The position numbers and the translations under genes were made by a program. The notes under the pieces are model-generated. The model had not been told where the DNA came from. It worked only from the letters and a program-made list of their open reading frames with translations, and ran no database searches. A DNA stretch of 64,000 bases from Porphyra umbilicalis. Taxonomy: Eukaryota; Rhodophyta; Bangiophyceae; Bangiales; Bangiaceae. This document shows positions 42,770 through 54,493 of the stretch, piece by piece (within the stretch, counting starts at the first letter, position 1; every line of letters begins with the position of its first letter). The stretch is taken from NCBI GenBank assembly GCA_002049455.2, contig KV919062.1:1-64000 (forward strand), in the 5' to 3' direction.

Positions 42770-45700
42770 TAGGGAAGGCATATGTCCAGCCACGTAGTGA
42801 CATTTCCAGGACATTTCCGTGTCGTTCCTCACGGCCTCATTTCCCGCATGTCCGGAAATGGAAATGTCCCGGACATGTCCCCACGTGTCATGCGCCCCCC
42901 TCGATCCTGTGCCTAAAACATGGTCCATAAAACACGACCAAGGGAAGGCTCTCTGGGCCTGTTGGCGATCAGCGCCGAAGTGCCCAGCAGGGGATCAGCC
43001 GCACAGTGTGTGCTCAGTGTTGAGACCTCTGCAGGCAGATGCAGGCACGCGCTGCCCGTCAAGGTCTCGACGGCGGCGGCCTTCACCGCGACTCGTGGTA
43101 GCTCTGCTTCCTGTCCCCACTCCGTCATACCATTGTACGCGTGTGCTCCCTGCTCCTCCCCCCTAACTCCACCCCGCCAGCACGACTCCCCTTTCCCCCA
43201 CCCCCCGTTCGGATTTCTCGGGATGGCGCCCCCCCCAATGTCAAGCTGGACCCTGACAAGGCGCGGAAGTACGTGACGACGGACGGCAACAGGATGAGTT
43301 GTGGGGCACCAGATTGCCACCTCAGCAGGTACAAGAACATTACGCGGCTCGCTGTACACCTGTACACGTGCCCTAAGGCGCGTGCATGGAAGCCAGCCAT
43401 CCTGTCTGATATCGTCGTCGCGGGCGGGACCGGTGCCGCCGGTGGGGGGCCACCAGCCGTACAACAAGCAACCCCCCAAGAGTGCCTCAACTTTGCTATA
43501 TCAATGTTCCGTTCGTGCATGCCGTTCGACCAGTTTGACACCCCCCATTGGCGAAAGTCACTGGCGGGCATTTCGGGCGGGCGGTTTGCGGGGCCTGGGC
43601 ATCGTCGGCGAGTTGGCGGGGCGCTTTTGCTGCAATCTGTGGCGGTCGTAGATGCAGCTGTGGGTGCTATCTTGGGCGGCGCGTCCACCGTGAGCTGCTC
43701 CATCGACGGGTTGGTGGACGCGACGGGAAAAGTCGTGTACAACGTAGTTTTCTACCTCCCCGAACCCTACTTTGTGGCGTCTTTTCGCCTAGGAGCTGAG
43801 GCGGCGACCGCAGAGAACCTACGCTCTCACCTGCTGGCGGCGTTGGCCACCCCTCTCGCCGCGCGCGTGTCGCGGTTTGACTTGTTTCCGGGCGCGGCGC
43901 GCCCCAGCCGCGAGGTGTACCTGGCAAGCCGCCAGCTGCTGGCCTTTTTCTCGGACAACCCGACGGTTATGCAGTCACTGCGGCGGTTGGTAGTTGACAG
44001 CGACATGGCGCTGTTTGCGTACGGGTGCGCGGCGCACGCCGCCAACCTCGTGGGTAAGGACTTAGCGGCGATTGAGCCGTTTCGCGCCGCCCGCATCAAC
44101 GCGGTAATCATCATCGTCTTCTTCACGCGGAGCACGCGTGCAATGGACATGCTGTCGGCCAACGTGCAGCAGCTGCGGACGGCGGGCGAGCGCGTGCCGT
44201 ACCTGCAGACGTACAGCAGGACGCGCTGGGTCGGAGAGACGGCATCGATTGCGTCTGTGGTAGGCAGCATTGGCGCCTTGCGGAGAACGCTGTCGGATAA
44301 CATTCACATCCGACCAAGGGTCGCTATCCCTGCAGCCGTGACGGCGGCAGTGAACGAACCGGGCCCGCTCGCGGAGATGGGGCGGGCCCTTCCTTTTTTG
44401 AAGATGCTATCCAAGTGCGTTGCTACTATTGAGGCGGACAGTGCCCCTCTGTCAACTGTTGCCGGTGTGTTTTGTGGTTTGCGCTTGTGCCTTTCCTCCT
44501 GCTTTTCTGACCTGTCAGTGGCAACTCGAACTGCCATACAGGCGTCGATTGCCGCTCGGTACAGTTTGATTCACGACCCGATGCTGGCGCTGGCTTTTTA
44601 TTTGGATCCTTTTTGGGTGGGGTGCGCATGCGGGGTGCTGCTTTGGAATGGAGTGGCAAGACGTTTATTTTTTTGCGGGAGGCGGGTTTGGATTGCTGGG
44701 CAGGAGACGATGTCGAATATCGGGCCCGGCTGTCGGCTGACCTCGCCTCCTTTTTGGCGCACGTTGAGTCCCTGCCATTCGGGTCTGATGGGGTGGGGGG
44801 GCATCCATGCCACTGGTGGCGCCTGCACGGCGAGGCCTTCTCCACCCTGCGACCGCTCGCCATGCGCATCCTGCTGTTGCCTCCGTCGGCGGCGGGCGGG
44901 GAGCGGTCGTTTAAGGTCTTTAACCGGGCTTTAACGCGGCTGCGCAACCGCCTGTCGCCCACCAAGGCGGACATGCAGACCCGCATTGCGTTCAACTCGG
45001 CGCAGATGGACCGCGCGGACGTTGTGCGCGCGTACCGGCGCACTCACCTGGAGCTTGACTTGTTGGTTAAGCTGGGGCTGACGCCTGTTGGTGCTGCCGC
45101 GGGCGAGGCGGCCGCTGCCGGCGGCGTGGCCGCCGCTGCGGGGGCCCTGGCGGGGGAGGCTGAGGTGGACGGCGGAGGTGCGGCGGCGGGGGACGGCGGG
45201 GCAGTCGTGGAGGGGGGGGGCGATGGTGAGAATGAGGGGATTACCTTGGGGATGCAGGCGGACGCGGAAACCCCGGCTGAGGAGGAAGAGCCGCCTGTTG
45301 TTGAAGGGGATGGAGCGATCGAGAATCTGGGCACAGAGGAGTTTGACACCGTTGTGCACAATGTGCTCGAGGGCTTGGAGAACGAGGGCGGGGTAGTTGG
45401 CGGGGTGGTGGGGGGAGCCTAGCGTCGTCGGTGTAGCATTGCATCTGGCTTGACTGCTACATGCCTCTTCTTTTTTTTTTGATAATCTTGTTCCTTCTCC
45501 CAGGAACGAGCCACACCACACACCGAGCAGTCGAGCGGCGGCTGGGCCTCGCGCCCGCACCCGCCTCCTCCCCCCCCCCGTCCTGCACCCACCTCCCCAC
45601 ATAGGCTCCCTCGTCGTTCATCATCCAGTTCGTCGCGTCCTGCCCCGGCAGCCGTGCATGTGGTGTAGTATTTTTCCGCTTGCCTGATGGAGAAGTCGTC

Positions 45701-46793
45701 GCCGAGTTGTGGTGCCCGCTTGCATTTCCCTGGTGGCGGACCGATTGCAGCCAAGGAAAAAAACCGACACGTAGTGCCTCTGTTGTCGTAAAAGAGGGAC
45801 GAAAGAAAGAAGGAACAACAAAGAGTGTCACACACATGTGGGAGAGGAAGAAAGAGGAGATTGCAGCCCATCGAAAACAACGCGAGTTGACAGGATGACA
45901 GTGCACCGAACGAAGCCGCAGACACTAATCTCACTTAGCACAACAAGAGCGGGCGGGGCGAGTAAGGGGGGGGGGAGGGGTGGTGGAAGCCACTCACACA
46001 CACGCACAAAGCAGCATAGGCAGATACGCAAGACAAAAGAGCACAAAGACGGCAAGAAGAGGACGCAATGAAGGACCCGGCACCTGGAACAGAAAAGCAC
46101 CGAAAGAAAACCAGAGCACCCGGTGCGACGACCACATGAGAGAGAAGGGCATGAACAAAACACAAACAAAACGAGAAGTGCTGGGGGATGGCAGCATAAG
46201 GGAGGCGGGGAGGGGGGAGGACAGGTGCGTCGACGGTGGAACACAGGCATGTGGCAGCCACAAAAAGGTGCAGAGCGAGACGAAGAGCAGAAGAGAATCA
46301 GACCAACATATTGTCATATAGCCTAAACGATGGTAGTGTGGCTGCAGAGCCGGCGCAGAATATCGAGAAGAATGGAAGAGAGACGCTCTACCTCAAGGTC
46401 CCCTCGTGGTGGCGGTAACGCACGCGGACACATCACCACGGTGGCGGGCCGGGGGGGGAGGGAGGGGGTAGGCGGCGGAGTCACCAATGGCAGCGGGCAC
46501 GACAATGGCGACGGTCCCGGTTTGTGGCACGGTGGGGGCGCGACGACAGGTGCCATAGCGTGGGTCGGGTGACCCGACCGAGGTCACGGTCGGGTTACCC
46601 GACGGTCGGGTTACCCGACCGTGACCTGACTCCACATCACAGGGCGCGCGCTCTCGTCGAGGCCCGACGCTCAGAACGCGTCGAACTGCTGTCCTGTTGC
46701 CGACGGAAAGGTAGCCCCAGTTTTCCGTGGAGTCCGACATTTGACACGACACGACCGGCTGGACAGTGTCGGCTCGAAATCATGCCTTCTCTA
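42770..46793 (+). mobile_element. hAT-2B: full-length hAT transposon, 4024 bp, exact TSD
   Basis: Starts TAGGGAAGGCAT at 42770 and ends ...ATGCCTTCTCTA at 46793. It is flanked by CTCGCACC at 42762-42769 and 46794-46801. It is nearly identical to hAT-2A over its whole length, including subterminal arrays and the 3' non-coding part. It is inserted in a GC-rich satellite array. Two length differences from hAT-2A fall in C and G homopolymers of the transposase gene. Confidence 0.95.
43223..45422 (+). pseudogene. hAT-2B transposase with two 1-base frameshifts
   Basis: Same domain order as hAT-2A. The C run after ATGGCG at 43223 has eight C instead of nine, so the normal start codon is out of frame with the rest. 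A G run near 44620 has four G instead of five, which breaks the frame before the dimerisation domain. The residue that is a stop in hAT-2A is Leu here, and the frame from about 44613 is open to TAG at 45420-45422. Both lesions are in homopolymers, so sequencing error is a real alternative. Confidence 0.88.
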
Positions 46794-48095
46794 CTCGCAC
46801 CGCGTGGGGGGAGGGGCTCGGGGGCGGCCTGGGGAGGGGGGTGCAGGCGCGCTTTTTGGCGCCGCCGCCGCTGGGCGGCGCTTCCAGCGCCCCCACCGGG
46901 GGCCCTGGGTGGGCCGCTGCGGGCCGCTGCGGGCTGCTGCGGGCGCCGGTTTTTGGCCCTGGCGCGCGCCGCGTGCGGGGGGGGCTCGGGCGCGGCCTGG
47001 TGGGGGGGCTGCTAGCGCGCGTTTTGGAGCCGCCGCCGCTGGGCGGCGCTTCCGGCGCACCCACCGGGGGCCCTGGGTGGGCCGCTGCGGGCCGCTGCGG
47101 GCTGCTGCGGGCGCCGGTTTTTGGCCCTGGCGCGCGCCGCGTGCGGGGGGGGCTCGGGGGCGGCCTGGTGGGGGGGCTGCGGGCGCGCTTTTTGGAGCCG
47201 CCGCCGCTGGGCGGCACTTCCAGCGCCCCCACCGGGGGCCCTGGGTGGGCCGCTGCGGGCCGCTGCGGGCTGCTGCGGGCGCCGGTTTTTGGCCCTGGCG
47301 CGCGCCGCGTGCGGGGGGGAGCTCGGGGGCGGCCTGGTGGGGGGGCTGCGGGCGCGCTTTTTGGCGCCGCCGCCGCTGGGCGGCGCTTCCAGCGCCCCCA
47401 CCGGGGGCCCTGGGTGGGCCGCTGCGGGCCGCTGCGGGCTGCTGCGGGCGCCGGTTTTCGGCCCTGGCGCGCGCCGCGTGCGGGGGGGGGCTCGGGGGCG
47501 GCCTGGCGGGCGCGCTGCGGGCGCGCGTTTTGGCGCCGCCGCCGCTGGGCGGCGCTTCCGGGGGCCCTGGGTGGGCCGCTGCGGGCTGCTGCGGGCGCCG
47601 GTTTTTGGCGCTGGTGCGCGCCGCGTGGGGGGGGGGCTTCGGGGGCGGCCTGGGGGGGGGGGTTGTGGGCTCAATTTTGGGCGCGCCTTTTGGTGCCGTG
47701 GCGGCCGCCATGCGGTTGGGCGATCACGCGCGCCCCCTGGCCGTTTCGTGCCGCACGGGGTGCTATTGTGTTCCTGTTGTGGTGCTCTTCGTCGATGGTT
47801 GGAACCTGCTGCTCGCAGTGGATGCGGCGTCGGCGCTGCATGCTTTCTTGCGGGCACCCGCATCAATGGCGGCTGGCGTTCGCCGTTGAGGCGGCCCCTA
47901 TTTAGGGCCCCTCGAGCCTGCCTACCGGAGCCACCACTTCGGCAACCAGCACCTGACACATTGCCCTGAGCCTTTCCCTTTGTCGGCCCCTCCTCCACTC
48001 CCTCTCCGCCTTTGCCTCGGTTTTCTTTCTCCTCTCTGACCCCTCTCCGCCCTCTTCCGTAACACCTGTTGTCGACGCCCCCCTTGCCCTCGATA

Positions 48096-51053
48096 ATGGG
48101 TCCGGCGGAAGCACCTACCAACGGCTCTCGGCGCCCAGGCGCTCCCGCCGTACGTGTCGTCTCCCCGGCGGTGCCCGCCGCCGTCGCTGCCCCCCGCCTC
48201 GCTCCACGCCCTACTACCCCCGTCGTTCGTGTCGTCGCCCCGGCGGTACCCGCCGCCGTCGCTCCCCCCTGCCTCGCTCCACGCCCTACCACCCCTGTCG
48301 TTCGTGTCGTCGCCCCGGCCGTGCCCGCCGCCGTCGCTCCCCCCCGCCTCGCTCCTCGCCCTGCCACCCCCGTGGTTCGTATCGTCGCCCCGGCCGTGCC
48401 CGCCGCCGTCGCTCCCCCCCGCCTCGCTCCTCGCCCTACCACCCCCGTCGTTCGTGTCGTTGCCCCGGAGGTGGCCTCGACCGTCGCGCCTCCCCGCCCC
48501 GCTGCTCGCCCTGCAGTCCCCGTCGTCGCTGCGGTTGCCCCGGCAGTGCCCTCCGCCGTCGCTCCCCTCCGCTTCGCTGCTCGCCCTGCCGCGCCCGTCG
48601 TCAATGCGGGAGCCCCGGTGGTGTCCATGCCCGTCGCGCCTCCCCGCCCCGCTGCTCGCCCTGCAGTCCCGGTCGTCGCTGCGGTTGCCCCGGCGGTGCT
48701 GGCCGCCGTGGCTGCCCCCCTCCTCGCTCCTCGCCCTGCCGCGCCCGTCATCGGGGCGGTTGCCCCGGTGGTGGCCACGACCATCGCGCCTCCCCGCCCC
48801 GCTGCTCGTCCTGCTGTCCCCGTCGTCGCTGCGGTTTCCCCGGCTGTGACGGCCGCCGTGGCTGCCCCCCTCGTCGCTCCTCGCCCTGCCGCGCCCGTTA
48901 TCGGGGCGGTTGCCCCGGTGGTGGCCACGACCATCGCGCATCCCCGCCCCGCTGCTCGCCCTGCTGTCCCCGTCGTCGCTGCGGTTTCCCCGGCGGTGCT
49001 GGCCGCCGTGGCTGCCCCCCTCGTCGCTCCTCGCCCTGCCGCGCCCATTATCGGGGCGGTTGCCCCGGTGGTGGCCACGACCATCGCGCATCCCCGCCCC
49101 GCTGCTCGCCCTGCTGTCCCCGTCGTCGCTGCGGTTTCCCCGGCTGTGACGGCCGCCGTGGCTGCCCCCCTCGTCGCTCCTCGCCCTGCCGCGCCCGTCG
49201 TCGGGGCGGTTGACACGGTGGTGGCCACGACCATCGCGCCTCCCCGCCCCGCTGCCCGCCCTGCAGTCCCCGTCGTCGGTGCAGGCGCTACCGATGGCGC
49301 TGTGCGAGCCCCAATGCCTGCCGCACCGGTGACGATGGCGACGACAGCGGCCGCCTCGGGTGGCTCGGCGCCTGCCTCAATGGCTACCGTGCCTGTCACG
49401 CCGGTGATGCCGGCCACCGCTGCCCCAGCTACGCCGGCGGATCGCGGGGCGGCGTTCGTGCACGACGTGTCGGAGGACCCGCCTCTGGGTGCGCGCTTCA
49501 GCCTCGCCGACCACGCTCGATCCCGCGCCCGGTCGCGTGCGGCGCGGGGCAGCCAGAATCCTGCGCTTCACAGGCTGTCCCGCTATGTGGCGGCCGTCAA
49601 GGGGGTTGGGCGGGTGGATGACTCCACGCTGCAGGCGACGGCGGCGATGGTGTCGGCGGCCAGCACTATCGAGAAGATCAACCCCGAGGTGCGACTGCTT
49701 GTCCACATGTCTGGGGTAGACCCGGCTGGCAGCGTCGCTTGGGCAAACATCTACGGCGCCGGGCGGGCGGTTGACTCGGACGTGCTACGCGTCATGTCGC
49801 AAGTGCACCAATTCATCCAGGGACGAGACAGCCTGCGCGGCATCACGTTGCCGATCGGCGGCGAGCCTGCCCGCCTGGTGGACGACGACTCGATTATCGA
49901 CGGGGTGCTGCCGGAGGGCATGACGACGAAGGACTACCTGGACATCATGACCTCAGCGGTGGATGCTGACCTTCCGCCGCCGCTGAGTATCCAGCGCATG
50001 GCGCGCCGCATGTCGCGCACCGCGGCGGGCTTGTCAATCGACAAGCTGAACTCGGAGAGCGACTCGTCCGGCTCTGAGGACTGGGTCCGGCTGCCCTTCA
50101 CCCTCGAGTCGGCGGACCCCCCACCGCCGTACCAGCCCTCCGAGAAGGCGTGCAGCTTCATGGAGACGCTGATGGTCGCCAACCACACGACGGCGCTGCT
50201 CGTCCGCCTCACTCTCTGGGCGGCCGTCGCCCACCTTACGGGGCGGGTGCAGACGCTTCCTCGCTACGTGACCGAGTGCACCGCACGATGGTGGCCGCAC
50301 AAGCTGCCAGCAGCCGTCGTCCACAACGATGAGCTCCCGGGGGAGCGGTGGCCAATTGGCGTGCTCGTCGACCGCCGGCTGCTGTCGGTGACGGCGCGGT
50401 CGCGGGACTACGGCGCGACGGGCGCTAAGCTGGTCACCCTGTTTGGGATCCCTGCCAACAAGGCGACCTGTACGCAAGACGAGGCGGTCGCGGCGATGCT
50501 CCTTTTGTGGGACAAGGAGCCGTCGGTGCACGCAACGATGCGTCAATGCCGCTTCCGAGCGGAAGTCGTGCAGCTGGGTCAAGACAACCTGGCGCAGGAG
50601 GAGGCGGCCGCTGCTGTGCAAAGGGCGTCGGCCGCCCTCGACGCCGCCGAGGCTGTCGAGCCCACAACTGTAAGTGCTGCCCCAACAGCGGTGAGTGTCC
50701 CCTCTGCTGCGTCGGTGGGAGCGCCCGTCTCCGAAGTGCCTCCCTTGGAAGCGGCCATCACGATTGCGCCTCGGCCCGCCGTTACGGCGTCTGCGTCGCC
50801 GGCGCCGGCGGCAGCAAGCAGCGGCGTTGCGTCGGCTGGGGTACTAGCAGCTCTCAGCGCACGCGCTGCATCTCGCGCCGCCGCCGCTGATGCGGCTGCC
50901 AAGGCCCCGCGCGCCACCCGTGGGAGGAGCAAGCGGGCGGCGGCTCCGTCCACTGCGACCGGCCCTGTCAAGCGCACTCGTTGCACTCCGACCGGGGCCG
51001 GCCTCAACGCCGCTGTGCAGCCGGGGGCCGCTAGGCTACCTCCTCGTAGGTGA
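48096..51053 (+). CDS. 985-aa repeat protein, possible KDZ-element partner ORF
   Basis: From ATG 48096 (MGPAEAPTNGSRRPGAPAVR) the first about 400 residues are 15 tandem 25-residue Ala/Val/Pro-rich repeats of the type PAVPVVAAVSPAVTAAVAAP. A Met/Thr/Ala linker follows. Then comes a globular region of about 350 residues (RYVAAVKGVGRVDDSTLQAT; MTTKDYLDIMTSAVDADLPP; LPRYVTECTARWWPHKLPAA). An Ala-rich, coiled-coil-prone tail ends in a basic nuclear-localisation-like segment (RGRSKRAAA, VKRTR). No family is recognised. It lies 3.4 kb upstream of the KDZ transposase on the same strand; KDZ elements can carry extra ORFs, so it may belong to the same element. That link is inference. Confidence 0.55.
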   Translation: MGPAEAPTNGSRRPGAPAVRVVSPAVPAAVAAPRLAPRPTTPVVRVVAPAVPAAVAPPCLAPRPTTPVVRVVAPAVPAAVAPPRLAPRPATPVVRIVAPAVPAAVAPPRLAPRPTTPVVRVVAPEVASTVAPPRPAARPAVPVVAAVAPAVPSAVAPLRFAARPAAPVVNAGAPVVSMPVAPPRPAARPAVPVVAAVAPAVLAAVAAPLLAPRPAAPVIGAVAPVVATTIAPPRPAARPAVPVVAAVSPAVTAAVAAPLVAPRPAAPVIGAVAPVVATTIAHPRPAARPAVPVVAAVSPAVLAAVAAPLVAPRPAAPIIGAVAPVVATTIAHPRPAARPAVPVVAAVSPAVTAAVAAPLVAPRPAAPVVGAVDTVVATTIAPPRPAARPAVPVVGAGATDGAVRAPMPAAPVTMATTAAASGGSAPASMATVPVTPVMPATAAPATPADRGAAFVHDVSEDPPLGARFSLADHARSRARSRAARGSQNPALHRLSRYVAAVKGVGRVDDSTLQATAAMVSAASTIEKINPEVRLLVHMSGVDPAGSVAWANIYGAGRAVDSDVLRVMSQVHQFIQGRDSLRGITLPIGGEPARLVDDDSIIDGVLPEGMTTKDYLDIMTSAVDADLPPPLSIQRMARRMSRTAAGLSIDKLNSESDSSGSEDWVRLPFTLESADPPPPYQPSEKACSFMETLMVANHTTALLVRLTLWAAVAHLTGRVQTLPRYVTECTARWWPHKLPAAVVHNDELPGERWPIGVLVDRRLLSVTARSRDYGATGAKLVTLFGIPANKATCTQDEAVAAMLLLWDKEPSVHATMRQCRFRAEVVQLGQDNLAQEEAAAAVQRASAALDAAEAVEPTTVSAAPTAVSVPSAASVGAPVSEVPPLEAAITIAPRPAVTASASPAPAAASSGVASAGVLAALSARAASRAAAADAAAKAPRATRGRSKRAAAPSTATGPVKRTRCTPTGAGLNAAVQPGAARLPPRR
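48135..49260 (+). repeat. 75-bp coding minisatellite with 150-bp higher order
   Basis: Fifteen 75-bp units encode 25-residue repeats. The first five are of one type (PTTPVVRVVAPAVPAAVAPP). Later ones alternate between PAVPVVAAVSPAV... and PAAPVIGAVAPVVATTIA..., giving a 150-bp higher-order period from about 48660 to 49260. Late units are almost identical to each other, so recent expansion is likely. Confidence 0.75.
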
Positions 51054-54000
51054 GAACACGTGCTGGTGTATGCTTTTCTCGCTGTTGATAGTGGCCTTAC
51101 GTGTGCGGCCGAGCCTCTGGGCGAGTGCCACAGGGACTGTTGTATGCCTCGCGTGTTTCTCCTTCGCTTTGTGCCTTTCTGTATTCGTAGTCCTCGGCAT
51201 ACTAGTTAGTACGTTGTCGCGTATGTATGTCTAGTGAACCGTTTGTCCTACCTTCTGCGTTTCCAAGCCCAAACCGCGGCGCTGTGTGGCGCATTTCTTG
51301 TTGCGTCGGAAGGGGAGGGTCGTGGGCGTTGTGGACGGCGAGTCGGGGGTCGCTCACACTGTTTCCGCCCCGCTAGTCGTCGCGCTTGCTGCCGCCGCCG
51401 CCATCGCCGGCGACATGGCGGGTGGCGGCGGCGTCGGCGGCTACAAGGAGACGGTCTTCAGGGAGGCGCTGACCTCCTGGACAAGGCTGTTGGCCGGGTT
51501 GTGGGCGGGGCTCCTGGCCGAGGTCATCGACAGTGGGAGTCACTAAATCCATGCAGGTGTGGGTGCGTGGATGAGGGGGGGGGGATGACCCGGCGGGCGG
51601 CGCGGGCGGTGCGGTTTTGGGTCCTGAGTAGGCAGAGTCGTCGGCTAGGTGACAGGTAGTGGCTAGCAATGAGAAAGGCACACGATGAGCGCTGCTTGGC
51701 ACGTGAAACTGAGGGTACAAGTATCTGCATCTGCAGCCTCATACTCTTGAGGCCAAAGTTTCGGAGGGCGAGTCACCATACCGTACCACGGAAACGATGC
51801 AGATGCACTGAGACATAAGCAAAGGGAAAAACACTACCGATGGCGGCTGGCTGCGGCCACGGCCATTTCTCCCAGCTGCCCACGACCAGCCCTGGCAGGG
51901 TAACACTCAAAGCCCCATCGCGCCGCCCATACCTGGAAACGTGGGGTAATGCCGCCCCCACATGCGCTCGCGTGCAGCGCGCGGGTTGACGGCCAGAGGG
52001 CTCCGGTTAGTGGGGCGCAGTGGGCGGGAACTGCACTGCGGGTGGCGAAACCGCCCGCGAGCGTGCCCGACTAGGCGGGGCCATGGGCAGAGTGCCGTGG
52101 GCGGTGAGGACAGGTGGCATGGGCCGGGTGTGTGCGCGTCCTGTGCGCAGAATGGCAGGGCAGGCGAGGCAGGAGTGGTGGATTGACTGGGGAGAGCGGC
52201 GAGGTCGGGTGGAGCGCACGGCTCGTGTGCAGGGCGCGCGCGCGCTTTCGTCGCCAAGCCGTTAGGCGAGTCTCGTGACGTTCTTGCCGCTTGTCCGAAC
52301 CGCTCCAAATGCATTGATTTGGGGGCCGGCTGTCGGGACAGCTGAAAGCCCGGCAGCATGCGGAATGGACAAATGGTCACGTGACATGGTGGCGGATGAG
52401 CCTGAGTCCTTCAGATCAGTGGGTGGCGGATGAGCCTTAATCCTTCAGATCAAAGGCTGTTAGTCAGTGGCGTACCATCCAGCGGAATTTCATTGGACAG
52501 CACATCGAATCGGCGCGACGATACGATGCTGCTCGTGATTGTCATTGTCATCCCCCCGACGACTGCAGCGAGCGGCAGCGCACGCGCCCCCCCCTGTCGC
52601 ATCGCCACGCAAGGGTGGCGCACGAACGCGCAGCACGAGTAGCGGCCCCGGCGCGCCGCGCCTCGCCCGACGACCAGCGCCCCCTACCAACAACTCGTCT
52701 GGTAGACGGCAACACAGCCGTGGCGTGGGCGCAGCCCCCCGGTGATTCTGGAGCACAAGCGTTGCGTGCATCACAGGTCCGAGATCCCGTGTGCGTGCGC
52801 TGCCGTCACAAAGATTCCCCGACGGGATACTGGTGGCGCCGACCATCCCGGTCGTGCCCGCCGTCGATACAGGACCACAGACAGGCTTCTGGTCGGCCTG
52901 CATCCTGCTGTGCTGCTCTCTGCCCCCCAGACATCCGATATCTGGGGTACGATAGCAGGCAGTCACCCACCGCTGTGCATGCGTCGGATGCGGCGGCTGA
53001 CTCCTAGCGGTATTGGACAGGTGGGTTCTTCATGTCCCCGTGAGCGCAACGTCCAATACCAAGTGTGTGCGGGAGCATCTTGCTTGTGGTGCCGTGCTGT
53101 ACAAAAAGTGTACTCACCACGTCATCAGGGATGAAGTAGGCTTTTGCTTACTTTCAACTGTATCGCGAACAGTATCCCTTGTGCAGATTGATAAACGTAC
53201 ACGTCCTCGGCCGCTTCGTCCTAGCATTGCTCGTGATGATGAGCACATACGGTGGCTGAAATATGACGCCGTAGGTCACACTCCTATAAAACTCTACTCG
53301 GATGCCTTGTTTGGCGTCGTCGGAATCTAGGCACAAAAGGGACAAGTGCCCTGTTCTTCACATCAATGAGCTGATACGATAGAAGAGAGCCACCACCTTA
53401 GAGCCCATCGCATTCATGACGAAGCCTGCCACACAAAAGATTTTGTACTCAGTAGAAGTGTCTGTCTGAGTTCTGCTCCACTGGGATGGCCACCAGCAAT
53501 GCGCACATGGTGCAGACTGGGTAACATGAACCTACCGTCCCATGCCACAACTGGCGTCTGTCGCATCACCTTCGAGGGCTGCTCACTCTAGGGTGATTCC
53601 CACGTGAATGTCACGTCATACCAACCTTCGCGCATCAGGTTAAAACCCAGCCCGGCAACGGCGCGGTGCCTCCCATGCCACCAAACTGACATACTCTTCG
53701 GCACATGTGCATGGCATCGTATCAAGAGTCCAACTTTGTGTGCCTTACCAAACCCTACGTGTCAGCGGTGGCGCGCTTTCAGCTCTATCACCCAGTACGC
53801 TGTGTTGACTCTTCATCAATGAAGGCTAGCTTGAACCGGTCCGGTAGCAGGGCGGTTGGGACTCTACTTTTCAACGACCACCTGTGTGGAGTGATTACAC
53901 TGCCCCGCGCCAGTGCCCATGGCGCGTGCTCCCTACGGCACTGTTTCCATCGTTTCACGCAGCAGGCGGCGCTGTTGTACTTCGGCTACTACGACCACTA

Positions 54001-54480
54001 CTGTAGTCATCGTACTACAGGCGGCCCGTCAGACTTAAGAAACCTGATACAGTGGATATGACCGGCCCGGAGATTACGGGAGATGCTCAAGAGAACGTAT
54101 TTGTTAGCTGTCATCGGCCGCATTCCAATCTCAACGAGGTCCAGTGGACGACGATCAGGGCCGTTTCTGACCCACGCAGGGGCCAACGATCTGGTGGTTT
54201 CCCGCCCACGTTCCACCCACTGTCACTCGCCGTCGGCCCCCTCGACGCTGTGCGCGGCCGACGCATCCCTGTCCCCCACGCCCCGTGCTTCCCGTCGTTG
54301 ATGCGACTCTGCGCGCTTGTCTTCGTGCTTGAGCCAACCCTGCTTCTGCTGTCTGTAGGTCGGACTCGACGTGCTTTCATTTCTGGGTCCCTCCCCCTCC
54401 CTTGCACCAGTTTTTGAGCCCCCCTCCCACCCACGTTTTCTTGGCGGATACCCGCTCCCCCTCCCCTGCAACATGCGTTA
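51054..54480. other. Inter-ORF region, no supported gene
   Basis: Short frames occur (for example 51286-51546 and 53013-53330 plus) but without recognisable domains. GGTGGCGGATGAGCCT(G/T)A(G/A)TCC is repeated in tandem at about 52389 and 52422 (32-33-bp period). From about 53030 to 54060 the sequence is less GC-rich and holds frames with stray stops on both strands. It may be a decayed gene, but I could not identify it. Confidence 0.35.
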
Positions 54481-54493
54481 CTGATTGAGCGCC

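Larger units (their letters stand above)
42650..47650 (+). repeat. 168-170-bp GC-rich satellite, split by hAT-2B
   Basis: The unit runs GGGCGGCGCTTCC...CCCTGGGTGGGCCGCTGCGG...GCGCCGGTTTTTGGCCCTGG...GCGCGCCGCGTGCGGGG. About five units lie between 46802 and 47650, with the GGCGGCGCTTCC landmark at about 46874, 47042, 47210, 47379 and 47549. One further unit lies just left of hAT-2B at about 42650-42769. The two flanks of hAT-2B join into a continuous unit through the duplicated CTCGCACC. All six frames are largely open because of composition; coding is not supported. Confidence 0.75.

Noticed and set aside
47012-49417. 801-codon minus-strand open frame (Thr/Ala/Gly-rich repeats)
   Set aside because: It is the reverse reading of the GC satellite and the 75-bp coding minisatellite. 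The plus-strand frame has a good start, a globular domain and an NLS-like end, so the minus frame is a shadow.
53013-54061. Decayed DDE transposase between the 985-aa ORF and the KDZ gene
   Set aside because: Frames with scattered stops look like a dead gene, but I could not match any transposase motif or find terminal repeats.
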